Assembly: GCA_030753015.1 (NCBI GenBank)
Contig: JASMDC010000059.1
Location: forward strand, 1-17,367
DNA: 17,367 nucleotides
Source: Candidatus Undinarchaeales archaeon
Lineage (GTDB): Archaea > SpSt-1190 > JASMDC01
Direction: 5' to 3'
Shown: in pieces, positions 1 to 7,596 of the stretch
Layout of the letters: every line of letters starts with the position of its first letter
How positions within the stretch are numbered: position 1 is the first letter of the stretch
The notes under the pieces: generated by a model
Databases searched by the model: none
Seen by the model: the letters and a program-made list of their open reading frames with translations, nothing else
What the model was told of the DNA's origin: nothing
Program-made: the position numbers and the translations under genes

Positions 1-516
1 ATACGGGACTTCTTCCTCTCCCGGAAGGAGACCTTCGCCAACGATCAGGTCGGGAACCAGCGCCTGATGTACCAACTGGCCAACGTCCAGAAATCCATCG
101 AGCAATTGTACAAGCACCGGGAGAAGAAGGTGCTCATCCTTGCCCTCAACGACTCACGATCGGATAGCCAATGCCCGGAGGTCTCTGACATGGTGCCCCA
201 CGAGAAGAAGCTTTACGGAGCGCTCATCAAGATCCTCAACGAGCACCGCGACCAGTATTACGTCCCGCTCTTCAACGACGACAAGCGCGCGGGTTCGACG
301 CCGGTCCCCGCGAAAGACACCGCTCCTGTCCAGGTTGAAAGGAACGCCCCGACCGATGGTTTCATCAACGTGGAGTTCCTCACCGATGTGCCGAGAACGC
401 TAGGGATGGACGCCAAGGAGTACGGACCCTTCAGACGTGGTGAGCGGGCCCAGATCCCTGCGACCAACGCCGAAAACCTTATAAATAGAGGTAAGGCTAG
501 GTCGGCGGAGGCCTAA
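1..516 (+). CDS. gins51: GINS complex subunit, Gins51/15 type (5' end outside window)
   Basis: The frame is open from base 1, so the gene starts upstream and the first visible Met (base 67) is internal. GINS binds MCM and the GAN/RecJ nuclease in the archaeal CMG-like replicative helicase. The visible part ends an alpha-helical A domain (about residues 1-105 of the fragment; charged, helical, with [12 protein letters not shown]), then an Ala/Pro/Thr linker, then a small C-terminal B domain containing [16 protein letters not shown] and [11 protein letters not shown]. The order A then B and the 'D-x-YGPF ... LP/IP ... NA-LI-RG-A' pattern are characteristic of the Gins51 class. It sits 2 bases upstream of L44e, an arrangement found in other archaea. 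The last codons overlap a TATA-like box for the ribosomal genes. Family assignment is from motif recall, not a search. Confidence 0.8.
   Translation: MRDFFLSRKETFANDQVGNQRLMYQLANVQKSIEQLYKHREKKVLILALNDSRSDSQCPEVSDMVPHEKKLYGALIKILNEHRDQYYVPLFNDDKRAGSTPVPAKDTAPVQVERNAPTDGFINVEFLTDVPRTLGMDAKEYGPFRRGERAQIPATNAENLINRGKARSAEA
478..488 (+). promoter_or_regulatory. TATA box inside the GINS 3' end, driving L44e operon
   Basis: CTTATAAATAG lies about 36 bases upstream of the L44e ATG, preceded by an A-rich BRE-like stretch (CGAAAA). Transcription would be expected to start around 508-512, leaving a leader of about 10 bases. It is embedded in coding sequence for N-L-I-N-R of GINS. It would let ribosomal-protein expression be uncoupled from GINS. 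It is seen in sequence only; the start site is inferred. Confidence 0.55.
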
Positions 517-518
517 CG

Positions 519-794
519 ATGAGGTTCCCGAAGGAGATCAAGACGTACTGTCCTTTTTGCGATACTCACACTCTTCACGAGCTCAAGGAGGTCAAGAAGC
601 ACAAGCCGGGCGAGCTCACCTGGGGTCAGCGACAGTTCCGCCGCGTGCTCAAGGGCTACCGCGGATACCCGCGCCCTCTGCCCCACCATGAGAAGCCTAC
701 CAAGAGGAAGGACGTTCGTGTGTGGTGCAAGATCTGCAAGAAGGGCCATGGACGCAAGGCCATCCGTTCGAAGAAGTACCAGATTGGGAGGTAG
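519..794 (+). CDS. rpl44e: 50S ribosomal protein L44e (eL42)
   Basis: This 91-residue protein is a component of the large ribosomal subunit near the E site in archaea and eukaryotes. It has the two zinc-binding pairs of the family (CPFC near residues 11-14 and CKIC near 73-76), the basic middle segment, and KYQIGR at the C-terminus. Length is normal for archaeal L44e. The ATG at 519 follows a GGCGGAGG Shine-Dalgarno-like stretch. The gene follows GINS by 2 bases and is followed after 5 bases by S27e, the usual archaeal L44e-S27e pairing. Confidence 0.97.
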   Translation: MRFPKEIKTYCPFCDTHTLHELKEVKKHKPGELTWGQRQFRRVLKGYRGYPRPLPHHEKPTKRKDVRVWCKICKKGHGRKAIRSKKYQIGR

Positions 795-799
795 TCATC

Positions 800-982
800 A
801 TGGAGCTCATTCCACGTCCAAAGACCAAATTCATCAAGGTAAAGTGCAAGTGCAAGAACGAGCAGATAATCTTCGGGAACGCAGCAAGCCAGGTGAAGTG
901 CCTCGTATGCGACGAGGTTCTCGCCGAGCCGCGTGGCGGCATGGCCAATGTCAAGGCAAAGGTGCTCGAGGTCCTGGAGTAG
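800..982 (+). CDS. rps27e: 30S ribosomal protein S27e (eS27)
   Basis: This is a 60-residue small-subunit zinc-ribbon ribosomal protein. I chose the ATG at 800, which follows the L44e stop by 5 bases, rather than in-frame codons inside L44e, because translation then begins MELIPRPKTKF as in archaeal S27e. Family hallmarks are NEQIIF, VKCLVC and LAEPRGG. An oddity is that the first cysteine pair reads C-K-C (one intervening residue), where the family I know usually has C-x-x-C; the second pair (CLVC) is normal. Zinc binding may still occur with altered geometry, or the shorter knuckle may be a lineage trait. Confidence 0.95.
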   Translation: MELIPRPKTKFIKVKCKCKNEQIIFGNAASQVKCLVCDEVLAEPRGGMANVKAKVLEVLE

Positions 983-988
983 GCTCGG

Positions 989-1777
989 ATGCGTGTAAAG
1001 AAGGGATTCCCCAGTTCGGGCGACATCGTCGCTTGCACCGTGAAGAGCGTATCCTCCTATGCCGCCTTCGCCTCACTTGACGAGTACAACAACCATGAGG
1101 GCATGATCCACATCTCTGAGGTATCCACTAAATGGGTGAAGAACATCCGGGACCATGTCAAAGAAGGCCGCAAGATCGTATGCAAGGTCCTCTCCGTCGA
1201 TTCTAGGAAGGGCCATATCAACCTCTCGCTCCGCCGTATCACTTCAGCTCAGGAAAAGACCAAGCTCGAGGAGGTGTCCCAGGCCAACAAGGCCGAGAAG
1301 CTACTGGAGATGGTCGCCAAGGACATGAACGTTGAGCTCAATATCGCTATCGAGACGATAGCGATCCCCCTGGAGGACCAGTATGGTGCTCTCTACTATG
1401 CGCTCGAGGACTCTGTTGACAAGGGGGAGAAGGTCTTCACCGATGAGGGCATCTCGGCCGAATGGGCCAAGGCCCTGGTCGAGGTGGCCAAGAAGAACAT
1501 CGTCCCTCCGACCGTCACGATCTCCGGTGTGCTCACCCTTTCGAGCGAGATGCCTGCGGGCCTCGAAGACATAAAGAAAGCGCTCCTGGAGGCGGAGAAG
1601 GCGACAAAGGAAAAGGAGACGCAAGGTGAAGTAGTGGTCATCGCGGCACCCCGGTACCGCATCAAGATCACTGCTCCCGATTACAAGGTGGCCGAGTCGA
1701 CGCTCAAGCGGGCATCGGAAACGGCCATCAGCATCGTCACAAAGGCCGGCGGTTCAGGCGCCTTCCAAAGGAAATGA
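989..1777 (+). CDS. Translation initiation factor 2 subunit alpha (aIF2-alpha)
   Basis: This 262-residue alpha subunit of heterotrimeric aIF2 helps deliver Met-tRNAi to the small ribosomal subunit. Domains: N-terminal S1/OB fold (about 10-83; GDIVACTVKSV, HEGMIHISEVS, VCKVLSVD, INLSLRR), central helical domain (about 90-170), and C-terminal alpha/beta domain (about 175-258; PRYRIKITAPDYK) that contacts aIF2-gamma. Length matches archaeal orthologues (about 260-275). The ATG at 989 follows S27e by 6 bases, with GGAGTAGG upstream. The stop overlaps the Nop10 start (ATGA), implying translational coupling. Confidence 0.96.
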   Translation: MRVKKGFPSSGDIVACTVKSVSSYAAFASLDEYNNHEGMIHISEVSTKWVKNIRDHVKEGRKIVCKVLSVDSRKGHINLSLRRITSAQEKTKLEEVSQANKAEKLLEMVAKDMNVELNIAIETIAIPLEDQYGALYYALEDSVDKGEKVFTDEGISAEWAKALVEVAKKNIVPPTVTISGVLTLSSEMPAGLEDIKKALLEAEKATKEKETQGEVVVIAAPRYRIKITAPDYKVAESTLKRASETAISIVTKAGGSGAFQRK

Positions 1778-1962
1778 AGAAACTTCGCAAATGCTCGGAG
1801 TGCGGGACGTACACACTGCTCGAGGCTTGTCCCCGATGCGGTGGGGACGCAACTAGCCCGCATCCCGCGAGGTTCTCTCCCGACGATCCCTACGGTCGGT
1901 ACCGCCGTCAGCGAAAGAAGGAGGTTATGGTAGAACATGGTGACCCACCTGAACGTGCTTGA
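1774..1962 (+). CDS. nop10: H/ACA RNP component Nop10
   Basis: This 62-residue protein is a core component of archaeal H/ACA ribonucleoprotein, which pseudouridylates rRNA with Cbf5, Gar1 and L7Ae. The zinc ribbon is plain: C7-x2-C10 and C19-x2-C22. It is followed by the family signature PHPARFSPDDPYGRYRR, which makes the linear segment that packs on Cbf5. It starts in a 4-base ATGA overlap with aIF2-alpha, and its 3' end overlaps the next gene by 26 bases. The C-terminal tail (about 10 residues past RRQRKKE) is slightly longer than in the shortest orthologues. Confidence 0.95.
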   Translation: MKKLRKCSECGTYTLLEACPRCGGDATSPHPARFSPDDPYGRYRRQRKKEVMVEHGDPPERA

Positions 1963-2722
1963 ACGACCCAAGCTCACGAAACCCGTCCTTATCGAGGGAC
2001 TCCCCGGTATCGGGAACGTGGGCAAGGTCGTGGTGGAGTACCTCATCGAGATGCTCGGTGCGACCAAGTTCGCCGAGCTCCACTCCAGCCACTTCCCCTA
2101 TCACGTCTTCGTGGGGGACGACGACACCGTGGACCTCCCGACCAACTCGTTCTACTACTGGAAAAAGCAGAAGCGCGGGCAGCGCGACATCATCATCCTC
2201 ACCGGCGACATCCAGTCCATCACGCCTGAAGGCCACTACGAGGTAGTGTCCACGATCCTCGACCTCTGCCAGGAGCACAAGGTCAAGGACCTGATCACCA
2301 TCGGCGGGTTCGGGGTGCAGAAGATCCCCGACGTCCCCAAGGTCATCGGTGCCGTCACCGACACCAAGCTCAAGAAGAAGCTGAAGAAGAGCGATGTCAT
2401 CTTCAGCGGCGGCAATCGCGTGGGCTTCATCGTCGGCGCCTCCGGTCTCCTCCTCGGTCTAGGGAAGATCAGGGGCATCGAAGGCTGCTGCCTCATGGGC
2501 GAGACCGTGGGTGCCCAGCCGTTCTTCACCGACTCCAAGGCGGCCAAGTCCGTGCTGTCGGTCATAAACGACATTCTTAAGCTAAGGCTCGACATGGCGG
2601 GGATCGACGAAATGACCCAGGACATGGAGAAGGCCATCGGAAAGGCCAAGGAAATCCAATCCCGCATCATCGAGGAGATGGGCCGAGGTGGCCCCGCGGA
2701 AGAATTGCGTTATATCGGGTAG
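1937..2722 (+). CDS. PAC2-family protein (proteasome assembly chaperone homologue)
   Basis: This 261-residue protein is of the COG2047/PAC2 type, related to eukaryotic PAC2 and the archaeal PbaA/PbaB ATP-independent chaperones that aid 20S proteasome assembly. Key features are the N-terminal GLPGIGNVGK motif (about residues 22-31), the conserved LTGDIQS and TIGGFGVQK strands, and the GASGLLLGLG segment followed by a charged helical C-terminus. The ATG at 1937 lies within the end of nop10. The nop10-pac2 adjacency is conserved in many archaea. A chaperone role is inferred from family membership; no catalytic residues are expected. Confidence 0.88.
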   Translation: MVTHLNVLERPKLTKPVLIEGLPGIGNVGKVVVEYLIEMLGATKFAELHSSHFPYHVFVGDDDTVDLPTNSFYYWKKQKRGQRDIIILTGDIQSITPEGHYEVVSTILDLCQEHKVKDLITIGGFGVQKIPDVPKVIGAVTDTKLKKKLKKSDVIFSGGNRVGFIVGASGLLLGLGKIRGIEGCCLMGETVGAQPFFTDSKAAKSVLSVINDILKLRLDMAGIDEMTQDMEKAIGKAKEIQSRIIEEMGRGGPAEELRYIG

Positions 2723-2727
2723 GTCCG

Positions 2728-3129
2728 TTGGTCGATAAGACACTGAAAACCAAGCATTCGAAGAAAGGGGACTCGTTGCTGGGCTCCATCAAGAACCTGT
2801 GCGGTAAGATCCTTCCCAGTAAGAAGAGCGCTGCAAATGACATCATGGTGGACACGAAGGTATATACCTCAAACACCTACGAGAAGGCGCTGGCCTTCGC
2901 CCAGTCCCACGAGAACTTCACCCTCGAGGAGATCGAGATAGACACACAGTGTTCGCGACAGAGCCTGAAGAACCAGCTATCCTTCCTTGTTAAGGCCGGT
3001 GAGCTCGAGTCCGTGATGCGATGTGTGTTATGCGGTTACATCTTCCGTGATGGCGAGGACATCTGTCCCACCTGCCGGAAGCGGAAGAGGGCCCACGCCT
3101 ATCGCCTCAAGGTCAAGCGCGAGTACTAG
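2728..3129 (+). CDS. Small winged-helix / zinc-ribbon protein
   Basis: I do not recognise a named family. The 133-residue reading starts at TTG 2728, 5 bases after the PAC2 stop and just behind GGGTAGGT; an ATG at 2845 would give a 94-residue form lacking the basic N-terminus. Residues about 57-95 look like a winged helix (YEKALAFAQ, FTLEEIEI, CSRQSLKNQLSFLVKAGEL). Residues 98-117 form a zinc ribbon (CVLC ... CPTC), followed by a basic tail. This layout fits a DNA- or RNA-binding regulator. It is the last gene of the + strand operon; a new promoter follows directly. Confidence 0.7.
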   Translation: MVDKTLKTKHSKKGDSLLGSIKNLCGKILPSKKSAANDIMVDTKVYTSNTYEKALAFAQSHENFTLEEIEIDTQCSRQSLKNQLSFLVKAGELESVMRCVLCGYIFRDGEDICPTCRKRKRAHAYRLKVKREY

Positions 3130-3152
3130 CTGGCTCACCCGTGAACGATTCC

Positions 3153-3160
3153 CTTTTATG
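3153..3160 (+). promoter_or_regulatory. TATA-like box of the large exported protein
   Basis: CTTTTATG has its centre about 26 bases upstream of ATG 3183. That spacing puts the expected transcription start at or within a few bases of the ATG, so the message would be leaderless. It also argues that ATG 3183, not GTG 3141, is the true start. Confidence 0.5.
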
Positions 3161-3182
3161 CTTTGGGTGGCCTCCGCACCGT

Positions 3183-5975
3183 ATGGTAAGACGGAGGAGT
3201 GTCGCGGTCCTGGTGGCCTTCCTGACGCTCCTCTCACCGGTCACCGGCGAGGACGAACCGACGTTCGACTCGACCGTCTTTCTGGCATCGCTCCTCCCCG
3301 GGACGATCGACTGCCCTCCGGGTATGGTCCGCGTTGACGCCTTCTGGGGGAGCTTCTGTATCGATCAGTACGAGGCGTCCCGCGACGATCGTATGTGGAC
3401 AGTGTCCATCGTGGGGGGGAGGCCATGGACCAATATAACCTGGGAGCGGGCGCGGTTCGTATGCGGGCTCTCCGGAAAACGCTTGTGCACTGGCAGGGAA
3501 TGGCTCGCTGCCTGTGACCTCCAGGGACAGAAGTACGACCTCACGCAAGAGGGTACAGCGGAGCGCTTCGATTGCCACACGTACTGCTCGAACTGCACGC
3601 TGGAGGCGGCCGCGAACCACGATACGGGCGCACACCCCGAGTGTCGGTCTGGATCGAACGCCTACGACATGGTCGGCAACGTTTGGGAGTGGACCGAAGA
3701 GACGGTGCCCGATCATGGCTGGGCAGGTTCTGAGCGTTCCGTGGGCGATGTGCTCGGCAAGGACCCCAAGCGTTATGGGAACGATCATGTCTACCCTCCG
3801 GTCGATAATACCGGGAAGGGGAACCCGGTCCGGCGTGGCGGCTCGTGGAGCACCATCTCCTTCCAGGGGGCCGAGCGGGCCGGATGCTTCTCGCTACATT
3901 TCGCGAACAGCGGGCCTGACGTGCGCACCGGCTACCGGTGCTGTTACGGCTTCGATCCGAGCCCGCTCCCCACGGGGACGCTCGCCGATGCATTAGAGGA
4001 TCGTAACAGCCGCTATCTGGAGGGCATGCGCCAGGGTATCGACCTCAGCCATGAAAAGCGGTTCCAGGAAGCACTGGTCGCCTTCGAGGACGCCCGCGCC
4101 ATCTCGCCAGCGAGCCCCGAGGCCAATAACGGCCGGGCGGTGGCGCTGGCCGGACTGGAACGTCTGGACGCGGCCATCGTAGTGGAGGACAGCGTCCTGG
4201 ACAACGATCCCGACGATACCTACGCGCTCGCCAACAAGGGCGTGTTCCTTATCCGTGCGAAACGATACGAAGAGGCCATCAACACCTACGACCACCTCCT
4301 CGAGCTCGTCCAGGGAGATGAGCGGGCAATCGGTAACTATGCGTACGCTCTCACCGCCATGCTCGCCGAGGCCACTGCAACACCTTCGCAAGTCCCTTCC
4401 CCGGAACCGCCTGCTCCCACACCCACCGCTGAGCCTACGCCGATCTCCGAGCCCACACCGACCGCCGAGCCTTCGGCCACGCCGACCGTGGAAGTGGTCG
4501 GTCCGTCACTCAAACCCTGTCTGGGGCACCGCATCCAATGCGAGGGGAAGTGCATTGATATCACGAGCGATCCCCGGAACTGCGGTGCGTGCGGAATATC
4601 ATGCATCGTCCCCAACGCCGCAGTGGGATGCTCGGGCGGCGTCTGTTCCCTCATCGACTGCATGCCCGGGTACGAAAGCTGTGACCTGCGTCGGAATACA
4701 GGGTGCGAGACCTTCGTTCGAACTGATCCTGGGAACTGTGGGGGATGCAGGAGGCGATGTCCTTTGGGGGAGGCGTGCGTTGACGGGGCCTGCATGGTGC
4801 TCACGGCAGAGCCCCTGGTGTCCGTGATCCCCCCGGAGGAGGTGTGCGAGGACGACAATCCCTGCACACGGAACGCGGGTGCGGACGGCGCCTGCGAGAT
4901 AGTCGCCGTCGACTGCGGCCACTCGTGCGGAGAGGGTCGCGTCTGCAACGGTGACACCGAGTGCGTCCCGCTCAGCGATATCGATGGGCCCTGTGCCTGT
5001 GCTGCCATGTGCACCCCGGGCCTGACCTGCACTTCCAGTGGCTGCAGCCGGGTCATCTCCTCGTGCGGTGATGGGCGGTGCGAGCCGGGCGAGTGCTCGG
5101 AATGCCCTGGCGACTGCTCCCCGACCCATTGCGCAGGGAACGGCCGGTGCGATGCCACGGTCGGCGAGACATGTGCCACCGCCCGCACCGACTGCCTCTG
5201 TGCCCAGGGCCTGGTCTGCAAGCCCGAGATCGAGGGCGCCCTGAAGAACGGGTGCTACGAGGTGGTGTGCGGTGATGGGAGCTGTGATTTCCCCGAGACC
5301 GCCGTCGGCTGCTGCCATGACTGTCCAAGCCCCGAGGGTTACGGTTGTCACGATGAATCCCAGATGTGCATGCTCACGTGCGGCAACGGTCAATGTAACG
5401 AGTGGGAATGCAATATCTGCACACAGGACTGCACCTGTGACGATTGTCGATGCTCTTTCACGATGAGCATAATCAAGAACATCGAACTGAAGGTGAACGA
5501 GAACCACAAGCATCTGTTCTTCATTCGCAACACGGGCATCATCCAGGACACCTACCATGTCGGTGTCACCTCCCCGATCGATACTGGCTGGCTCGGCGAG
5601 CGTACGGTGCAGCTCGAGCCGGGGGAGGACGAGGAGTTCACCCTCCATATCCGCCCCGAAGAGGCGGGGACATTCAGGATAACCGTTCACGTTGAGGCAC
5701 TGGGCACACACGATACGAAGGAGCTCTCGACCGTGCTCACCGTCTCCCGCCAGGGGGCCATGGACGAGGTGCTGGGCGGGCTGGCCCCGATCTTTGGGCT
5801 CAAGGACCTAGCAGAGATCATCATCATCACAGTCTCGCTCGTGTTCGCGGGCCGACGCTACCTGCAGTACCGACGGAACCTCGATGCGATGTCCCGACAG
5901 ACCCATGCGCTCGAACGGATGCGGGCAGAGACCCTGCATGGTGGAGGCCAAGCATATGCCAACAGACGCTATTGA
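3183..5975 (+). CDS. Exported modular protein: FGE/SUMF1-like, TPR, Cys-rich repeats, beta domain, C-terminal anchor
   Basis: This is a 930-residue surface protein. The ATG at 3183 gives a textbook signal peptide (MVRRR, hydrophobic VAVLVAFLTLL, then SPVTGEDE); a GTG at 3141 would bury it. Order: FGE/SUMF1-like domain about 44-256 (CPPGMVRVD, FCIDQYEAS, GKRLCTGREW, MVGNVWEW, RRGGSW, TGYRC); TPR-like helices about 275-395; Pro/Thr linker about 400-437; Cys-rich repeats about 446-757 (DPRNCGACG, CGDGRCEPGECSECPGDC); Ig/NEW3-like beta domain about 765-855; membrane helix about 875-890 with a basic cytoplasmic tail. The FGE active-site C-x4-C after RGGS(Y/W) is absent (STISFQG instead), so formylglycine synthesis is unlikely and a binding role fits better. 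The repeat styles resemble myxobacterial secreted proteins, suggesting domain transfer from bacteria. It overlaps the next gene by 20 bases. Substrate unknown. Confidence 0.85.
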   Translation: MVRRRSVAVLVAFLTLLSPVTGEDEPTFDSTVFLASLLPGTIDCPPGMVRVDAFWGSFCIDQYEASRDDRMWTVSIVGGRPWTNITWERARFVCGLSGKRLCTGREWLAACDLQGQKYDLTQEGTAERFDCHTYCSNCTLEAAANHDTGAHPECRSGSNAYDMVGNVWEWTEETVPDHGWAGSERSVGDVLGKDPKRYGNDHVYPPVDNTGKGNPVRRGGSWSTISFQGAERAGCFSLHFANSGPDVRTGYRCCYGFDPSPLPTGTLADALEDRNSRYLEGMRQGIDLSHEKRFQEALVAFEDARAISPASPEANNGRAVALAGLERLDAAIVVEDSVLDNDPDDTYALANKGVFLIRAKRYEEAINTYDHLLELVQGDERAIGNYAYALTAMLAEATATPSQVPSPEPPAPTPTAEPTPISEPTPTAEPSATPTVEVVGPSLKPCLGHRIQCEGKCIDITSDPRNCGACGISCIVPNAAVGCSGGVCSLIDCMPGYESCDLRRNTGCETFVRTDPGNCGGCRRRCPLGEACVDGACMVLTAEPLVSVIPPEEVCEDDNPCTRNAGADGACEIVAVDCGHSCGEGRVCNGDTECVPLSDIDGPCACAAMCTPGLTCTSSGCSRVISSCGDGRCEPGECSECPGDCSPTHCAGNGRCDATVGETCATARTDCLCAQGLVCKPEIEGALKNGCYEVVCGDGSCDFPETAVGCCHDCPSPEGYGCHDESQMCMLTCGNGQCNEWECNICTQDCTCDDCRCSFTMSIIKNIELKVNENHKHLFFIRNTGIIQDTYHVGVTSPIDTGWLGERTVQLEPGEDEEFTLHIRPEEAGTFRITVHVEALGTHDTKELSTVLTVSRQGAMDEVLGGLAPIFGLKDLAEIIIITVSLVFAGRRYLQYRRNLDAMSRQTHALERMRAETLHGGGQAYANRRY

Positions 5976-7230
5976 TTCCGTATCATCGCTCGGAAAGGTC
6001 GCCCGGGACCTCGCCACGCAGGTCAGGGGCCGCGAGGCGGAGGTCGTCGGCCGGTACGGCGGCGCCCTCGGTACCGACGAGACGAAGCGCTATCTTCGCA
6101 CCCGGTCCAAGGCGGTCGAGCGCGTGGTATCGCTCGGTGCCGTGCTCGATCACAGTGACAACTGCCTGTACTACGGGGCGCTCTCACCCGGATGCGAGCT
6201 GTGCCGCAGAGGTTCGTGGGACTGCGTGTACGTGACACATGCATGCACCCGGTCATGCTTCTTCTGCGCTCAGTCCCGGACGAGCGCCACGCCCCTGCCC
6301 AACGTGGGGGGTGAGCACTTCACCGCGCCGGCGGGCCTCGTCGCCCACGAGCGTCGACGTGGGAACGACGGGTGCGCTCTCTCGGGGGGTGATCCCCTGT
6401 GCCGTCCGGATGACTCACTGGCCATGATCGAAGCGATGCGGTCGTCCTTCGGTCCATCGTTCCGCATCTGGCTCTACACCAACGGCGATCTCCTCACCCC
6501 CGACCTCCTCACCCGGCTCAAGGACGCCGGCCTCGACGAACTTCGCTTCAACATAGCGGGGAAGGGTTACGATGTCAAGGCGCTCGAGCTGGCCCGCGAC
6601 ATAATCGACCGGATCGCCGTGGAAATCCCCATGATACCCGAGGACGAGGAGCGGCTCAGACGCATGCTCCCGGTGTTCAAGGACGTCGGTGTCGACCACA
6701 TCAACCTCCATGAGCTCGTGTACACGCCCGACAACGTCGAACAGCTCAGCGAGCGAGGGTACCTGTGCATGACCGGCGCCTCGCCCATGGACCGGTACGT
6801 AGAGAACCGCCCCGTCCTTGGCAGCGAGCTGACCGCCCTTCGGCTGCTGGAGCACAACATCCGGTCTGGCATCCGGCTCCCGATCAACATCTGCACCTAC
6901 TGCTACAAGGTCAACGTCCAGATCCCGGCCCTACGCCGCCGCGATTCCCGGCTGGTGGTCCGGCCCCACGAGCGCGTCGGGTACGACGGGATGTGCGAGA
7001 CCCTGCTCGTCAAGGGCCCGCCGCCGCTCCTGACGAAGGTCGAGAGCTTCCTCCTGGGACGGGGGGTGGCGCGCGATGCCCTGCGTCGCCAGCGTGACCG
7101 GCTCTATGTCCACCCGCGCCATGCCCGTGACGTGAAGGAACTGGAGGGCCTTCCCGGTGTCGAGAGCGGACTGCTGCGGACGCAACCGACCCAGGGCCCG
7201 GAGCGCAATGACGTCGAGCTCAGGCTATGA
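5956..7230 (+). CDS. Radical SAM protein, COG2108 type
   Basis: This 424-residue protein has the radical SAM CxxxCxxC motif at C97, C101 and C104 (ACTRSCFFCAQ), which binds the 4Fe-4S cluster that cleaves SAM. The GGD motif (LSGGDPLC) and LYTNGD strand support a TIM-barrel core. Extra cysteines precede the core (C70, C80, C83, C90; PGCELCRRGSWDC) and CTYC lies at 313-316, so further metal or cluster binding is possible. This pattern matches an uncharacterised archaeal group related to pyruvate-formate-lyase activases (COG2108). The ATG at 5956 is chosen because GGTGGAGG lies 8-15 bases upstream; in-frame codons from 5884 lie inside the upstream gene. It is coupled to the exported protein by overlap; its stop overlaps the tail of the convergent OB gene. 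Substrate unknown. Confidence 0.85.
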   Translation: MPTDAIDSVSSLGKVARDLATQVRGREAEVVGRYGGALGTDETKRYLRTRSKAVERVVSLGAVLDHSDNCLYYGALSPGCELCRRGSWDCVYVTHACTRSCFFCAQSRTSATPLPNVGGEHFTAPAGLVAHERRRGNDGCALSGGDPLCRPDDSLAMIEAMRSSFGPSFRIWLYTNGDLLTPDLLTRLKDAGLDELRFNIAGKGYDVKALELARDIIDRIAVEIPMIPEDEERLRRMLPVFKDVGVDHINLHELVYTPDNVEQLSERGYLCMTGASPMDRYVENRPVLGSELTALRLLEHNIRSGIRLPINICTYCYKVNVQIPALRRRDSRLVVRPHERVGYDGMCETLLVKGPPPLLTKVESFLLGRGVARDALRRQRDRLYVHPRHARDVKELEGLPGVESGLLRTQPTQGPERNDVELRL

Positions 7231-7545
7231 GCCCTGTCGAGAGCGGGGAGCAAGACGCACGCTACCATGGCCGAGCGCAAGCTCCACGGTGCGCCCGTAG
7301 ATCTTGACGATCCCGTCCCGGACCTCCACAACGTTCCCCAGGCGGAACCGCCCGGCGTCCTCACCCCACAGGACGAGCCTGATGCGGGGGCTGCCCTCCG
7401 GGTCCTCGATCTCGAGACGCTGGCGGGCGACCGTGCGGCCGTCCTTGGTGGTGACCTCCTTTGCAGGCTCCGACTTGACGATGCGGGCGCGTACGTTCAT
7501 GTCCACGGTGAACGGCTTGAGGTCGGCGACCCGGGTCCACTTCAT
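7225..7545 (-). CDS. Single OB-fold nucleic-acid-binding protein (SSB/RPA-like)
   Basis: This 106-residue protein is one OB fold. Its strand pattern resembles crenarchaeal single-OB SSB: LKPF...VNVRARIV, then ARQRLEIEDPEG, IRLVLWGEDAGRFRLGNVVEVRDGIVKIYGRTVEL. The LxLWG...A..f..GdvV core is the typical ssDNA-binding OB signature. There is no acidic C-terminal tail like that of bacterial SSB and no zinc finger. It is transcribed divergently from the helicase with 51 bases between start codons, and runs tail to tail into the radical SAM gene. It probably binds ssDNA or RNA; a helicase partnership is inferred from position only. Confidence 0.8.
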   Translation of the reverse strand: MKWTRVADLKPFTVDMNVRARIVKSEPAKEVTTKDGRTVARQRLEIEDPEGSPRIRLVLWGEDAGRFRLGNVVEVRDGIVKIYGRTVELALGHGSVRLAPRSRQGS

Positions 7546-7565
7546 GGACGTCTCTCCTATGGCAC

Positions 7566-7578
7566 AAGTTTAAGAATC
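7566..7578. promoter_or_regulatory. Shared bidirectional TATA region between OB gene and helicase
   Basis: AGTTTAAGAATCA reads as a weak TATA box in both directions (GTTTAAGAA forward, TTCTTAAAC reverse). Its centre near 7572 is 25 bases from the helicase ATG at 7597 and 27 bases from the OB-fold ATG at 7545. It is the only AT-rich stretch in the 51-base divergent gap, so both genes probably use it. Confidence 0.5.
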
Positions 7579-7596
7579 ATCCCGCGGGTGGCGGAC

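Noticed and set aside
4337-5711. Long minus-strand open frames opposite the exported protein (4337-5221 and 4599-5711)
   Set aside because: They are antisense to a clearly coding Cys-rich region; the translations are low-complexity and have no recognisable motif.
3183-7230. Sulfatase maturation system (FGE plus radical SAM anSME)
   Set aside because: The FGE-like domain lacks the catalytic cysteines, the radical SAM protein is COG2108-like rather than anSME, and no sulfatase is present.
7267-7596. Upstream extension of the helicase frame by 110 codons
   Set aside because: It lies antisense to the convincing OB-fold gene and across the promoter, and its translation is Pro/Asp/Arg-rich without helicase-family features.
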